Positions 19,170-28,392 of a stretch of 64,000 nucleotides of DNA are shown one piece after another; position 1 is the stretch's first letter; each line of letters begins with the position of its first letter. The position numbers and the translations under genes were made by a program. This stretch comes from Azospirillum sp. TSH58 (GTDB taxonomy: Bacteria > Pseudomonadota > Alphaproteobacteria > Azospirillales > Azospirillaceae): the NCBI RefSeq assembly GCF_003119115.1, contig NZ_CP022363.1, positions 621,001-685,000 on the forward strand. The letters are read 5' to 3'. The notes beneath the pieces are model-generated. The model was not told the DNA's origin. It did not search any database and saw only the letters and a list, made by a program, of their open reading frames with translations.

Positions 19170-20781
19170 GCGGGCCGGGGGGCTTCTCCTCCCGCTCCCG
19201 CTCCTGCGGGTCGCGGCTGGCCGCCGACACCAGATGGACCAGGGCGGCGCCGAGCGCGATCACCCCGACCGCCACCGACGCCCGCAGGAAGCGGGAGGCG
19301 TCGCCGTGCAGGGTGAAATGCCACCACAGCTCGTCGCTGAAGGCGATGTGCTTGTAGGAGAACAGACCCAGCCAGAAGGCGCTGGCCAGCGCCACCCCGG
19401 TCGCGATGAACCAGCTCGGCGTCAAAGGGTTGCGCAGGATGTTGCCGCGGCGGTGGAACTCCTTGCGGGCGGGCAGCAGGGCCAGGAAGATCAGCCCGGG
19501 CACGATGGCCTCCGGCCAGTCGCCGCCCTTCAGCAGGGCCGTGGCGCAGCCGGTCGCCAGCAGCACCAGCGACAGCACCCAGGCGGCGTGCAGCCGCCGC
19601 TGCACCGCGTGGGCCAGCAGGATCAGCAGCACCCCGGCGACGCTGCCGGTGAAGTGCGACATCTCCACCAGCGGCAGCGCCGTGGCGTCGAAGGGGGCGG
19701 GCAGCGTCTCCTCCGGCGTGGCGCGGGAGAACAGCAGGAAGGCCCCGGTGATGAAGATGCAGGCGGCCAGCACCAGCGGCACCGCCGGGCTGACGGCGGC
19801 GGAGATGCCCCGCGACAGGCCGCCGATGCGGCGCCGGGCCTGGAAGGCCTCGACCCCGCCGAACATCAGCCCGGCGATCACCAGCGGCGCCAGATAGTAG
19901 ATCAGCCGGAAGACCAGCAGCCCCGCCATCACGTCGTTGCCGGGCATCGCCGGGGTCAGGCTGACCAGGACGATGGCGTCGAACACCCCCAGCCCGCCCG
20001 GCACATGGCTGATGATGCCGGCGACCAGCGCCAGCCCGAAGGCGACCAGAACGTCGGCGTAGCTCACCGCGTCGCTCGGCGGCAGGCACAGATAGAGCAC
20101 CAGCGCGGCCAGCGACAGGTCGCACAGCCCGAGCAGGAGCTGCCGGACCGCGATGGACGGGCGGGGAAAGGCGACGGCGTGCCCGAACACCCGCAGCGGC
20201 CGGCGCAGCCAGAAGCCGCCCACCCCGTAGGCCACCAGGACCGCCAGCGCCGCCAATCCCAGCAGGGTGGCGCTTCCCGGCGGGACATGCAGTGCCTTCA
20301 GCGCCGTGGGGTCAATCAGCATGACCACTGGCATCACCGTCGCCAGCCCGAGCATGAAGGTGGTGACGACGAACAGCGTCACCTGCGCCACCTCCACACC
20401 GCCCAGCCCGTGGGGCGCGTAGAGGCGGTAGCGGACCGTCGCCCCGATGATGCTGGCGAAGCCCAGGCTGTGGCTGAAGGCGTAGCTGGTGAAGGCGGTG
20501 AAGGCCACCCAGCGGTAGGGCAGGGGCCGCCGCAGATGGCGCAGGGCCAGCAGGTCGTAGAGCGTCAGCAGCCAGTAGCTGACCGCCGCCGCCGCCGAGG
20601 CGGCGAGAAGCTGCGTGCCCGTGATGCGGTCGAGCGCCTGCCGGATGTCGGCGACGCTGTACTGCTCCAGCCAGCGGTTCAGGATGACCAGAGCCCCGGC
20701 GAGCAGGGCCAGGATCAGCACCCCCGTGCCGTAGCGCAGGAGCCGCTGGGTCCAGGTCTGGGGGCTTTCGGTGTGGGCCAT
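19144..20781 (-). CDS. MprF-like multispanning membrane protein lacking the synthase domain
   Basis: A 545-residue protein with roughly thirteen or fourteen hydrophobic segments. The N-terminal ~330 residues match the UPF0104/YbhN-type membrane domain seen in MprF: SHSLGFASIIGATVRYRLY, GIISHVPGGLGVFDAIVL and GLLVFRLIYYLAPLVIAG are characteristic. In MprF (about 840-870 residues) this part is the flippase half, and the aminoacyl-phosphatidylglycerol synthase half follows at the C-terminus. Here the protein continues with further membrane segments and ends in a charged tail, so the catalytic DUF2156/GNAT-like domain is absent. A lipid or undecaprenyl-carrier translocation role is plausible but unproven. 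Minus strand, start ATG at 20781. Confidence 0.8.
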   Translation of the reverse strand: MAHTESPQTWTQRLLRYGTGVLILALLAGALVILNRWLEQYSVADIRQALDRITGTQLLAASAAAAVSYWLLTLYDLLALRHLRRPLPYRWVAFTAFTSYAFSHSLGFASIIGATVRYRLYAPHGLGGVEVAQVTLFVVTTFMLGLATVMPVVMLIDPTALKALHVPPGSATLLGLAALAVLVAYGVGGFWLRRPLRVFGHAVAFPRPSIAVRQLLLGLCDLSLAALVLYLCLPPSDAVSYADVLVAFGLALVAGIISHVPGGLGVFDAIVLVSLTPAMPGNDVMAGLLVFRLIYYLAPLVIAGLMFGGVEAFQARRRIGGLSRGISAAVSPAVPLVLAACIFITGAFLLFSRATPEETLPAPFDATALPLVEMSHFTGSVAGVLLILLAHAVQRRLHAAWVLSLVLLATGCATALLKGGDWPEAIVPGLIFLALLPARKEFHRRGNILRNPLTPSWFIATGVALASAFWLGLFSYKHIAFSDELWWHFTLHGDASRFLRASVAVGVIALGAALVHLVSAASRDPQEREREEKPPGPLTAARRTD

Positions 20782-20888
20782 GGCTGACAGGATCGCTCCG
20801 GGCGCCTAGGATGACGGGGCTTAGGACAAGAACAACACCGCGCAACGAAAAAGCGCATGGCCGGGCAGGGTTCTTCGGGAGGCAACGG

Positions 20889-21128
20889 ATGCATCTTGTG
20901 CTTTATCTCGCCACCGGCCTGTCGGGGACCAACACGCTCATCCTGCTGCTCGCCTATCTCTGGGACAGTTCGGTGACGCTGTTCGGCGCCACCACGGGCT
21001 ATGGCCTGCGGCCGGACGGGGTGTCCTTCACCCTGTCGCTGTTCACCACGGTCCTGCTGGCCTGGTACGCGCTGGTCCTGCGGCGCCGCCTTCGGTCGGA
21101 GCGGCGGAAGGGCGACCGTTCGGCGTGA
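20889..21128 (+). CDS. Small two-span membrane protein
   Basis: A 79-residue protein (MHLVLYLATGLSGTNTLILL...) with two hydrophobic stretches and a basic C-terminus (RRRLRSERRKGDR). The ATG at 20889 is preceded by GGGAGG at good spacing, which decides against the longer in-frame start at 20811. I do not recognise a family. It lies between the divergent flippase-like gene and the BCCT gene. Confidence 0.6.
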   Translation: MHLVLYLATGLSGTNTLILLLAYLWDSSVTLFGATTGYGLRPDGVSFTLSLFTTVLLAWYALVLRRRLRSERRKGDRSA

Positions 21129-21260
21129 CCGGCCGCGGCGCCGCTCGCCGGAAGCATGAGCGCGGCGTTTTTTTGGAAACTCCGGCCGGGTTGATCCGTT
21201 GTGTGGGCCAAGACGCCGCGCCTCGGATTCGGGTGCGCTGCCCGGACCCGGAGAAAAACC

Positions 21261-23249
21261 ATGCACGGGATCAACAAAACGGTTTCCTTCACCGCGGGAG
21301 GGCTGATTCTTCTGTTCGTCCTTTTCGCCAGCGTCTTCACCGAATCATTCGGCGCGCGGGTTTCCGCCCTCCAGTCCGCCATCGTCGGCAACTTCGGCTG
21401 GTTCTACATTCTGTCCGTTGCCGGCTTTCTCTTGTTCGCTTTTTGGTTGTTCTTCAGCCCCTATGGATCGATCAAGCTCGGCAAGGACGACGACGAGCCG
21501 GAATTCAGCTACCTGACCTGGTTCGCCATGCTGTTCAGCGCGGGCATGGGCATCGGCCTTCTGTTCTACGGCGTGGCCGAGCCGGTGCTGCATTTCGCCA
21601 ACCCGCGGGTCGGGGAGGCGGGCACTCCCGACGCGGCGCGGGAGGCGATGAATCTGGCCTTCCTGCATTGGGGGCTGCACGCCTGGGGCATCTACATCAC
21701 GGTCGGCCTGTCGCTGGGCTATTTCGCCTACCGGCACGACCTGCCCCTGACCATCCGGTCGGCGCTCTACCCGCTGCTGGGCGACCGGCTGCGCGGCTGG
21801 CCGGGCCATCTGGTGGACATCGTGGCGATCGTCGGCACGCTGTTCGGCATCGCCACCTCGCTGGGGCTTGGGGTCATGCAGATCAACGCCGGGCTCGACT
21901 ATCTCGGGCTGGTCGGCGTCGGGACGGTGCAGCAGATGGTGCTGATCGCCGTCATCACGGCAATCGCCACCGCCTCGGCGGTCAGCGGCGTCGGGCGCGG
22001 CATCCGCCGGCTCAGCGAGCTGAACATGCTGGCGGGGCTTCTGCTCCTGCTGTTCGTCTTCCTGCTCGGCCCCTCCGTGTTCCTGCTGTCCACGCTGGTG
22101 GAGAGCATCGGGCGCTATCTGTGGACCTTGCCCTACACCAGCTTCCGCACGCTGCCCTACACCGGGGCGGAGTGGCAGGCGAGCTGGACGATGTTCTACT
22201 GGGGCTGGTGGATTTCCTGGGCGCCGTTCGTCGGCATGTTCATCGCGCGGGTGTCGCGCGGGCGCACGATCCGGGAGTTCATCGGCGGCGTGCTGTTCGC
22301 CCCGGTGGCGCTGACCTTCGTCTGGTTCACCGTGTTCGGCGAGACGGCGATCCACATGGAGATGTTCGAAGGCGGCGGCATGGCGGCGGCGGTTCAGGAG
22401 AGCGTGCCGACGGCCCTGTTCGTCATGCTGGACCGCCTGCCGCTCAGCGTGGTCACCTCGGCGCTGGCGACGCTGATCGTCGTCACCTTCTTCGTCACCT
22501 CGGCCGATTCCGGCGCCCTGGTGATCGACATCATCGGCTCCGGCGGCAACCAGGACCCGCCCATCGCGACGCGCATCTTCTGGGCGGTGCTGTCCGGCGT
22601 GGTGGCGGCGGTGCTTCTCCTCGTCGGCGGGCTGCAGGCGCTTCAGACGGCGGCGGTGACGACGGCGCTGCCCTTCGCGGTGGTCATGGTGCTGATGTGC
22701 GTCGGGCTGGTGACCAGCCTGCGGGGGGAGCGTCGGGCGGGGCCGGACCGGCGGGTCGCTCGGGTCGCCACCGCCTCGGAGGGCGGCGCCCCGGTTCAGC
22801 CGGTGGGCGACGGCGACTGGCGCCAGCAGCTGGCCGCCGTGATCGGGCGCAAGGCGGCCATCGCGGCGGCGGCCCCGCCCGGCGCGGCCGGGGCGCGGCG
22901 CGAAGTCGCCCGCTACATCGCCGACACGGTCGAGCCGGCCTTCCGCGACATCGCGGCGGAGCTGGAACGGCTCGGCCGCCGGGCCGTCATCGAGGTCGGC
23001 CCCTTCAACGCCGGTCTGGCCGTCCTGCGCGACGGGGAGGAGGAGTTCAGCTACGACATCCGCGCGCGGGCCTACCACCCGCTGACCTTCGCCTTTCCCG
23101 AGCTGAAGGCGGGGGATGACCGGTGGCAGATGCGCGTCGAGGTGATCCTGCGTGGAGGCTTGCACAAACAATTGTTGCCGGCTCTCGCCGGGCGGGAAGC
23201 AATCGTCCGCGATTTCGTGCAGGAGTATGGAAAGTGGAGAGGCTGGTGA
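21261..23249 (+). CDS. BCCT-family betaine/choline/carnitine transporter (BetT-like)
   Basis: A 662-residue secondary transporter. I start at the ATG at 21261 (MHGINKTVSFTAGG), which has GGAG seven bases upstream; an in-frame ATG 60 bp earlier lacks support. The BCCT hallmarks are present: GMGIGLLFYGVAEPVLHF in the glycine-rich helix and the Trp-rich segment MFYWGWWISWAPFVGMF followed by ARVSRGRTIREF. About 12 membrane segments end near residue 500, followed by a soluble C-terminal domain of about 160 residues. That size is typical of BetT-type choline transporters and is where osmotic regulation resides in that group. Substrate (choline or betaine) cannot be fixed from sequence. Probable role: uptake of an osmoprotectant or its precursor. 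Confidence 0.9.
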   Translation: MHGINKTVSFTAGGLILLFVLFASVFTESFGARVSALQSAIVGNFGWFYILSVAGFLLFAFWLFFSPYGSIKLGKDDDEPEFSYLTWFAMLFSAGMGIGLLFYGVAEPVLHFANPRVGEAGTPDAAREAMNLAFLHWGLHAWGIYITVGLSLGYFAYRHDLPLTIRSALYPLLGDRLRGWPGHLVDIVAIVGTLFGIATSLGLGVMQINAGLDYLGLVGVGTVQQMVLIAVITAIATASAVSGVGRGIRRLSELNMLAGLLLLLFVFLLGPSVFLLSTLVESIGRYLWTLPYTSFRTLPYTGAEWQASWTMFYWGWWISWAPFVGMFIARVSRGRTIREFIGGVLFAPVALTFVWFTVFGETAIHMEMFEGGGMAAAVQESVPTALFVMLDRLPLSVVTSALATLIVVTFFVTSADSGALVIDIIGSGGNQDPPIATRIFWAVLSGVVAAVLLLVGGLQALQTAAVTTALPFAVVMVLMCVGLVTSLRGERRAGPDRRVARVATASEGGAPVQPVGDGDWRQQLAAVIGRKAAIAAAAPPGAAGARREVARYIADTVEPAFRDIAAELERLGRRAVIEVGPFNAGLAVLRDGEEEFSYDIRARAYHPLTFAFPELKAGDDRWQMRVEVILRGGLHKQLLPALAGREAIVRDFVQEYGKWRGW

Positions 23250-23346
23250 AAGAGCGCGGTCTCTTGCGGTAGCAGGAGAAGCTTGCCTCGAATTATGCTA
23301 GAAAGCCGTTCGGTGCATTCTTCGTGCCGAGGCGGCGGCGACCACC

Positions 23347-25107
23347 ATGGGTCATCAGGCAAATCAGAACCAGTCCGGGGCCGGCGCCCCCGGCGGGGAG
23401 TCGCGCGCGTCGGCGGGCCGCGCGGTGACGGCCCCGATGGCGGCCCCGGTGGCGCCCTCGATGACGGTTGCCGATCTTCCCCTGCTCGACGGGTTGTGGG
23501 CGCCGGTCTGGCTGTATGACGGCGGCCGCGGACGGATGGTCTGGGGCAACCGCGCCGCGTTGGAGCTGTGGAACGCCGCGTCCCTCGCCGACTTCCAGGC
23601 CCGCGATTTCGGCAGCCAGCCGGAGGGGGCGCCGCAGGCCGAAGGGGAATCGGCGACGGGACGCTGGACCTTCTACCCCAAGGGCCGCCCGGTCACCGCC
23701 TGGGTGCGGCGCAGCGGCATGGCGCTGCCGGACGGCCGCCTGGGCATCCTGCACGAGGCGCAGCTCGCCACCCCGTCGGTCGATCCGGACCATGGCGGCA
23801 CCGACACCGAGGCGCTCGACCGCGAGCGCGCCATGCTGCAAAGCCTGATCGACTCGATGCCGGACATCGTCTTCTTCAAGGACGTGAACGGCACCTACCT
23901 CAAGGTCAACCGGGCGATGCTCGACTACGCGGGGCGCCCGCCGCTGGGGCTGACCGACCACCGGCTGTTCGACGCCGAGACGGCGGCGCGGCGGCGGCGG
24001 ACCGACCAGATCGCCATGCAGAAGGGCTTCTCCCGCAGCGAGGAGTGGTTCGTCCACCCCGACGGGCGCCGCGTGCTGATGGAGACCGCCAAGGCGGTCT
24101 GCCTCGACCGCAGCGGCAAGATGCTGGGCGTCGTCGGCATCGCCCGCGACATCACCGAGCGGCGGCAGACGGAAAAGCAGCTTCTGCGGCAGCACGCCCT
24201 GCTGCAGGGGATCATCGACACCATCCCCGACGCCGTCTTCTTCAAGGACCGGGATGGCGTGCTGCGCAAGGCCAACCGCGCCTTCGCCTCCTGGAGCGGA
24301 CGGCCGCTGGAGCAGCTGGTCGGGTTGGGCAGCCACGAGATCTGGCCCCCCGGAATGGCCGAGGGCATCCGCGCGGGCGACGCCCTGGTCTATGCCGAGG
24401 ACCAGCCGCGCCGCAACGAGGAGAGCATCCCGCTGCCCGATGGCGGGCAAATCTGGGTCGAGATCCTGAAGGCGCCGATTCGCGACGCCGGCAACGAGCT
24501 TCTCGGGCTGGTCGGCATCGGACGGGACATCACGCTGCGCAAGGCCGCCGAGGAGGATCTGCGGCGGAGCGAGGCGGAGAAGGACCATCTCGCCAACCAC
24601 GACGCCCTGACCGGCCTGCCCAACCGCCGCCTTCTCTTCGACCGGCTGGACGTGGCGCTGGCCCGCTCGCGGCGGTCCGGGCGCCCGCTCGCCCTGCTGT
24701 TCATCGACCTCGACGGGTTCAAGGCGGTCAACGACCGCATGGGCCACGATTGCGGGGACGAGGTGCTGCGCATCGCCGCGGCGCGCATCGCCGATTGCCT
24801 GCGCCGCAGCGACACGGTGGCCCGCGTCGGCGGCGACGAGTTCACCGTCGTGCTGGAGGATGTGACCTCCGCCGCGGACGCCGGAAGCGTGGCGGCCAAG
24901 ATCGTGGAAGCCGTTGCGCTGCCCATCCCGGTGCAGGGGATGACCGCCGTGATCGGCGCCAGCATCGGGATCGCCCTGTCTCCGGCCGACGGGGCGGACG
25001 CCCGCGGTCTGCTGGTGGCGGCGGACGGCGCGATGTACCGGGCCAAGCAGGCGGGCCGCGGCACCCACGTCTTCTACAAGGACATTCCCCACAGGAATCC
25101 GGACTGA
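23347..25107 (+). CDS. PAS-PAS-GGDEF diguanylate cyclase
   Basis: A 586-residue cytoplasmic protein with no membrane segment. A PAS-like N-terminal region (about 40-150) is followed by two clear PAS/PAC units, each opening with LxxIIDTIPDAVFFKD or the similar DSMPDIVFFKD motif and closing with VVGIARDIT or LVGIGRDIT. The C-terminal GGDEF domain (about 415-580) has DALTGLPNRRLLFDRL, the active-site VGGDEF near residue 495, and an RxxD inhibitory site (RRSD) exactly five residues before GGDEF. Catalysis of c-di-GMP synthesis with product feedback is therefore expected. There is no EAL domain. The signal sensed by the PAS domains is unknown. Confidence 0.92.
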   Translation: MGHQANQNQSGAGAPGGESRASAGRAVTAPMAAPVAPSMTVADLPLLDGLWAPVWLYDGGRGRMVWGNRAALELWNAASLADFQARDFGSQPEGAPQAEGESATGRWTFYPKGRPVTAWVRRSGMALPDGRLGILHEAQLATPSVDPDHGGTDTEALDRERAMLQSLIDSMPDIVFFKDVNGTYLKVNRAMLDYAGRPPLGLTDHRLFDAETAARRRRTDQIAMQKGFSRSEEWFVHPDGRRVLMETAKAVCLDRSGKMLGVVGIARDITERRQTEKQLLRQHALLQGIIDTIPDAVFFKDRDGVLRKANRAFASWSGRPLEQLVGLGSHEIWPPGMAEGIRAGDALVYAEDQPRRNEESIPLPDGGQIWVEILKAPIRDAGNELLGLVGIGRDITLRKAAEEDLRRSEAEKDHLANHDALTGLPNRRLLFDRLDVALARSRRSGRPLALLFIDLDGFKAVNDRMGHDCGDEVLRIAAARIADCLRRSDTVARVGGDEFTVVLEDVTSAADAGSVAAKIVEAVALPIPVQGMTAVIGASIGIALSPADGADARGLLVAADGAMYRAKQAGRGTHVFYKDIPHRNPD

Positions 25108-25191
25108 CCGGGAGCGGAATCCGCTTGCGGAGTCGGAACAAAAGAAGAACAATACCCACCTGACCGGTTCTTGACGGGAGAGGATGGGATC

Positions 25192-25581
25192 ATGTTCGTC
25201 TGCGTCGATGGTGACCGCACCACCCGCCTGCGCCAGTGGGCCTGGCTCGACATCGGTGCTGGTATGGGCGGTGCCGGGACGGGTCCCGGCGAACGCCGCC
25301 TCGTCGGCTGGAGCGTCACGGACGAGGCGTGGCTCGTCTCCGAGCCGATCGGGGTGGTCGCCACCAGCCCGCTCGGCCGTCCGCCGGGCTGGGCGGTGAC
25401 CGACAACCGCCGGCAATATCTGCTCGAACAGCCCGGCCTGCCCCAGGGCGACGAGCCGCTGGCCGCCATCGACTGCCTGCGGGCGAACGGCAGCCTCGAC
25501 CCGGCGGCCCCCATCAGCATCGTGCCCTGGCGCCCCGGCAAGTCCACCGCCGAACGCATCTTCGAGCGCCGGACCGCCTGA
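25192..25581 (+). CDS. Hypothetical protein, 129 residues
   Basis: The start is the ATG at 25192 (MFVCVDGDRTTRLRQWAW) with GAGAGGAT upstream; an in-frame start 21 bp earlier is less likely. It is a soluble, Gly/Arg/Pro-rich protein without signal peptide or recognisable domain. It follows the diguanylate cyclase by 84 bp and precedes the histidine phosphatase by 109 bp on the same strand. Its stop codon sits at the start of an 11-bp tandem repeat. No function can be assigned. Confidence 0.55.
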   Translation: MFVCVDGDRTTRLRQWAWLDIGAGMGGAGTGPGERRLVGWSVTDEAWLVSEPIGVVATSPLGRPPGWAVTDNRRQYLLEQPGLPQGDEPLAAIDCLRANGSLDPAAPISIVPWRPGKSTAERIFERRTA

Positions 25582-25609
25582 TCGCGGCCTGATCGCGGCC
25601 TGATCGCGG
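25577..25609 (+). repeat. Three tandem copies of an 11-bp unit
   Basis: The unit cctgatcgcgg occurs three times without spacing at the end of the preceding gene. Each copy carries a TGA, and the first supplies the stop. Confidence 0.9.
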
Positions 25610-25690
25610 GCGGAAAGACGCGCCGCTGCGTGACGGAACGGCCATTTTCCCGTTGAAAGCCGTGGTTGAGGCGGGAAGGGATCGTTCACC

Positions 25691-26467
25691 ATGCAGCAGC
25701 GCTGGCCGCAGAGGCTGTGGATCGTCCGTCACGGGGAAAGCGCCGGCAACGTCGCGCGCGACGCCGCCTACGCCGCCGGGCTGGGGCGGATCGACATCGC
25801 CGAACGCGACGTGGACGTGCCGCTCAGCCTCCAGGGGGAGCAGCAGTCCGCCGCGCTGGCGCGCTGGTTCGCCGCGCTGCCGCCGGGCGAACGGCCCGAT
25901 GTGGTGCTGACCTCCCCCTACCGACGCGCCCGGCGCACGGCGGAGATCATCCACGCCGGGGGCGGCCTGCCGGTCGAACCCACGGAGTTCGTGGTGGACG
26001 AGCGGCTGCGCGAGAAGGAGTTCGGCATCCTCGACCGGCTGACCGCCGTCGGCATCGCGCAGGAGCATCCCGAGCAGGCGGAGTTCCGCCGCATCCTCGG
26101 CAAGTTCTACTTCCGCCCGCCGGCCGGGGAAAGCTGGTGCGACGTGATCCTGCGGCTGCGCAGCGCGCTCGACACCATCAGCCTGCACCATGGCGGGCAG
26201 CGGGTTCTGGTGGTCAGCCATCAGGTCGTCGTGCTGTGCCTGCGCTACCTGCTGGAAGGCATGACGGAGGAGCAGATCCTCGCCATCGACCGCGAGGGCG
26301 ACGTGGCGAACTGCGGAGTCACCGAATACGCTTTCGATCCCGACCAGGGGCACAGCGGGCGGATGCAGCTTCGCCGTTACAACTTCGTCGCCCCGCTGGA
26401 GGTGGCCGGGGCGCCGCTGACCGCCGAACCCGATGCCGAACCCGATGCCAATGTGGCCGCCCGATGA
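25691..26467 (+). CDS. Histidine phosphatase (phosphoglycerate-mutase-like) family protein
   Basis: A 258-residue protein with the phospho-acceptor RHG motif (LWIVRHGESAGNVARDA, residues about 9-25), the second-site TSPYRRARRTAEI, the acidic DERLREKEFGILD and the second catalytic His in VLVVSHQVVVLCLRYLL. This is the full set for branch-1 histidine phosphatases. The C-terminus ends in short acidic EPDA repeats. The stop overlaps the ATG of the next gene (ATGA), so it is translationally coupled to the NAD(P)HX dehydratase. The substrate is unknown. Confidence 0.88.
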   Translation: MQQRWPQRLWIVRHGESAGNVARDAAYAAGLGRIDIAERDVDVPLSLQGEQQSAALARWFAALPPGERPDVVLTSPYRRARRTAEIIHAGGGLPVEPTEFVVDERLREKEFGILDRLTAVGIAQEHPEQAEFRRILGKFYFRPPAGESWCDVILRLRSALDTISLHHGGQRVLVVSHQVVVLCLRYLLEGMTEEQILAIDREGDVANCGVTEYAFDPDQGHSGRMQLRRYNFVAPLEVAGAPLTAEPDAEPDANVAAR

Positions 26468-27372
26468 ACGCTGTTCCGATGAGCGACTCGATTCCGGTCA
26501 CCCGCGACCTGTTGCGCTCCATGCCGCTTCCCCATCCGGGCGAGGGCGCCGACAAGGACGGGCGGGGCCGGGTGCTGGTCATCGGCGGCAGCGTGGAGGT
26601 GCCGGGGGCCCTGCTGCTGGCCGGCACCGCGGCGTTGCGCGCCGGGGCGGGCAAGCTCCAGATGGCCACCTGCCGCAGCGTGGCCCCGCATCTCGGGCTC
26701 GCCGTGCCGGAGGCGCTGGTGCTCGGCCTGGGTGAGACGGCGGAGGGCGGCATCGCCCCCGACTGCGTGGGCATGCTGTGCGAACGGGCGGCCCGCTGCA
26801 CCGCGGTGCTGATCGGTCCCGGCATGATGGACAAGCGGGCGGTCGCCGCCCTGACCGGCGCCCTGATCGCCGGGCTGGACGGGGAGGGCGGCCCCGTGCT
26901 GGTCATCGACGCGGAGGCGTTGATGGGTTTGGACGACGCCAACGTGGCGCTGTGCCGCCGCGACGGGCGGACGATCATCACGCCGCACGCCGGGGAAATG
27001 GCCGGCCTGTCCGGCATCAGCCGGGAGGAGGTGGAGGCCGACCCGCCCGCCGCCGCCCGCCGTGTTGCGGACCTTCATAAAGTGATCGTTGTGCTGAAAG
27101 GGGCCTGCACCCACATCGCCACGCCGGACGGGCGGCTGTGGGCCTATGACGGCGGCAATGTCGGGCTCGCCACCTCGGGCTCGGGCGACACGCTGGCGGG
27201 CGTCATCGCCGGGCTGGCCGCGCGGGGCGCCGACCCGGCCCAGGCGGCGATCTGGGGTGTGCATCTGCATGGCGAGGCGGGCAACCGTCTGGCCCGCCGC
27301 GGCCCGCTGGGCTTCCTGGCCCGCGAACTGCTGGCCCAGGTGCCGGAGATCATGGCCGAACTGTCGGTCTGA
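26464..27372 (+). CDS. nnrD: ADP-dependent NAD(P)H-hydrate dehydratase
   Basis: A 302-residue ribokinase-fold enzyme that repairs hydrated NADH/NADPH using ADP. Family marks: KDGRGRVLVIGGSVEVPGA near the N-terminus, AGTAALRAGAGKLQMA, VLIGPGM, DAEAL, TPHAGEMAGL and the C-terminal nucleotide-binding ATSGSGDTLAGVIAGL, whose Asp is the catalytic base. It is the stand-alone dehydratase domain; the epimerase (YjeF N-terminal) domain is not fused. The ATG overlaps the upstream phosphatase stop by four bases. Confidence 0.9.
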   Translation: MNAVPMSDSIPVTRDLLRSMPLPHPGEGADKDGRGRVLVIGGSVEVPGALLLAGTAALRAGAGKLQMATCRSVAPHLGLAVPEALVLGLGETAEGGIAPDCVGMLCERAARCTAVLIGPGMMDKRAVAALTGALIAGLDGEGGPVLVIDAEALMGLDDANVALCRRDGRTIITPHAGEMAGLSGISREEVEADPPAAARRVADLHKVIVVLKGACTHIATPDGRLWAYDGGNVGLATSGSGDTLAGVIAGLAARGADPAQAAIWGVHLHGEAGNRLARRGPLGFLARELLAQVPEIMAELSV

Positions 27373-27383
27373 GACCGCCGGTT

Positions 27384-27551
27384 TCAGAACACCAGCTTGG
27401 CGGCCTGGTAGAGGATGACCCAGGGCGCGGCGATCAGCCCGCTCCAGACGGCGATCAGCGGCAGGCCGCGCAGTTTCTTGGCCGGGGCGCTGAGGGGGAG
27501 CGGGAAGGAAACGGTCTCGGTGGTGCCGACAGCGGGATTGTACTGGGACAT
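27384..27551 (-). CDS. Small single-span membrane protein
   Basis: A 55-residue protein, MSQYNPAVGTTETVSFPL at the N-terminus and one hydrophobic segment near the C-terminus (LPLIAVWSGLIAAPWVILY). The ATG at 27551 is preceded by GCAGG. It is convergent with nnrD, whose stop is 11 bp away. No family recognised; supported by start context and the conserved-looking membrane segment only. Confidence 0.5.
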   Translation of the reverse strand: MSQYNPAVGTTETVSFPLPLSAPAKKLRGLPLIAVWSGLIAAPWVILYQAAKLVF

Positions 27552-27756
27552 GATGACCTGCCGATCTGTGTGTAAGGGCAGGATGCGCGCCGATCTCTTA
27601 ACGACGATTAAAGTCGGGGGTAGCCGCTGTGCGGGATTCGGGTGTACCGCCGCCGGGTAGCGAAGCGCGTTCGAGTGAGAAATTTCGGAGAGTCCGGGCG
27701 TCTTGACAAAGATTGCCAATCGTCCCGAAATGTCCTTCGGAAGAAGGAGGTGGTCC

Positions 27757-28008
27757 ATGCCGACGATGAACATCAGCCTGCCCGAAGCGCTGGCCGCCTT
27801 TGTCGAGCGGGAGGTGGCCAGCGGCGGCTACGCGTCGCAGAGTGAAGTCGTGCGTGAGGCGCTTCGCCTGCTCCATCGGGAAAAGGCGGTCGAGCTTGAG
27901 AAGCAGGAGATGCTCCGGCGCGCCATCCTGGTGGGCGTCGACGACTGGAGGACTGGCCGCCTGGACGACCGCCCCATTGCCGACATCCTGAACGACATCG
28001 AGGACTGA
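27757..28008 (+). CDS. parD: ParD-type antitoxin (ribbon-helix-helix)
   Basis: An 83-residue protein beginning MPTMNISLPEALAAFVE, the ribbon strand and first helix of a CopG/ParD DNA-binding domain. GGYASQSEVVREALRLLHRE supplies the second helix. The C-terminal half is the acidic toxin-binding segment. The ATG at 27757 follows an excellent Shine-Dalgarno sequence (AAGGAGGTG). The toxin gene starts four bases after its stop. Expected to repress its own promoter. Confidence 0.9.
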   Translation: MPTMNISLPEALAAFVEREVASGGYASQSEVVREALRLLHREKAVELEKQEMLRRAILVGVDDWRTGRLDDRPIADILNDIED

Positions 28009-28011
28009 CCC

Positions 28012-28362
28012 GTGGTCGCCTACCGCGTCACCGATGCGGCGAAGCGGGACTTCGCGATGGTCCTGCGGGAAACCACGGAACGCTATGGGGCGCAGCAGAG
28101 GGACGTTTACAAGGGATTGATCGCCAAGGCGGTCGAGATGATTGCCGAAGACCCCGCCCGGGGCGGCTCCTGGGACCGTGGGCGGATTGTGCCCGGTCTG
28201 CGCGCCTTTCACCTGGACCATGCCGCCGGCCGGCGCGGTGCGGCGGCCCATACACTGTATTACGCTGTGGACAAGCGGCCCGCTGAGCCGCCGGTCGTCG
28301 TCGTTCTGCGCCTTCTCCATGAAAGGATGGAACCGGACCGCCGCATCCCGCAAGGGGCGTGA
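28012..28362 (+). CDS. parE: ParE-type toxin (RelE/ParE superfamily)
   Basis: A 116-residue protein starting at GTG 28012 (VAYRVTDAAKRDFAMVL). The order strand, two helices, then a strand-rich half matches ParE/RelE toxins, with the family pattern YRVTDAAKRD near the start and FHLDHAA... LYYAVDK... VVVVLRLLHERM near the end. The short gap to parD indicates one transcript. ParE members generally poison gyrase, but that activity is not proven by sequence here. Confidence 0.85.
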   Translation: MVAYRVTDAAKRDFAMVLRETTERYGAQQRDVYKGLIAKAVEMIAEDPARGGSWDRGRIVPGLRAFHLDHAAGRRGAAAHTLYYAVDKRPAEPPVVVVLRLLHERMEPDRRIPQGA

Positions 28363-28392
28363 GGCTGGTCCGGTTCCCGACGCCCGCTCAGG

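Noticed and set aside
21345..23171. A 608-codon open frame antisense to the BCCT gene
   Set aside because: Shadow frame of biased composition; the BCCT gene has signature motifs and a good ribosome-binding site.
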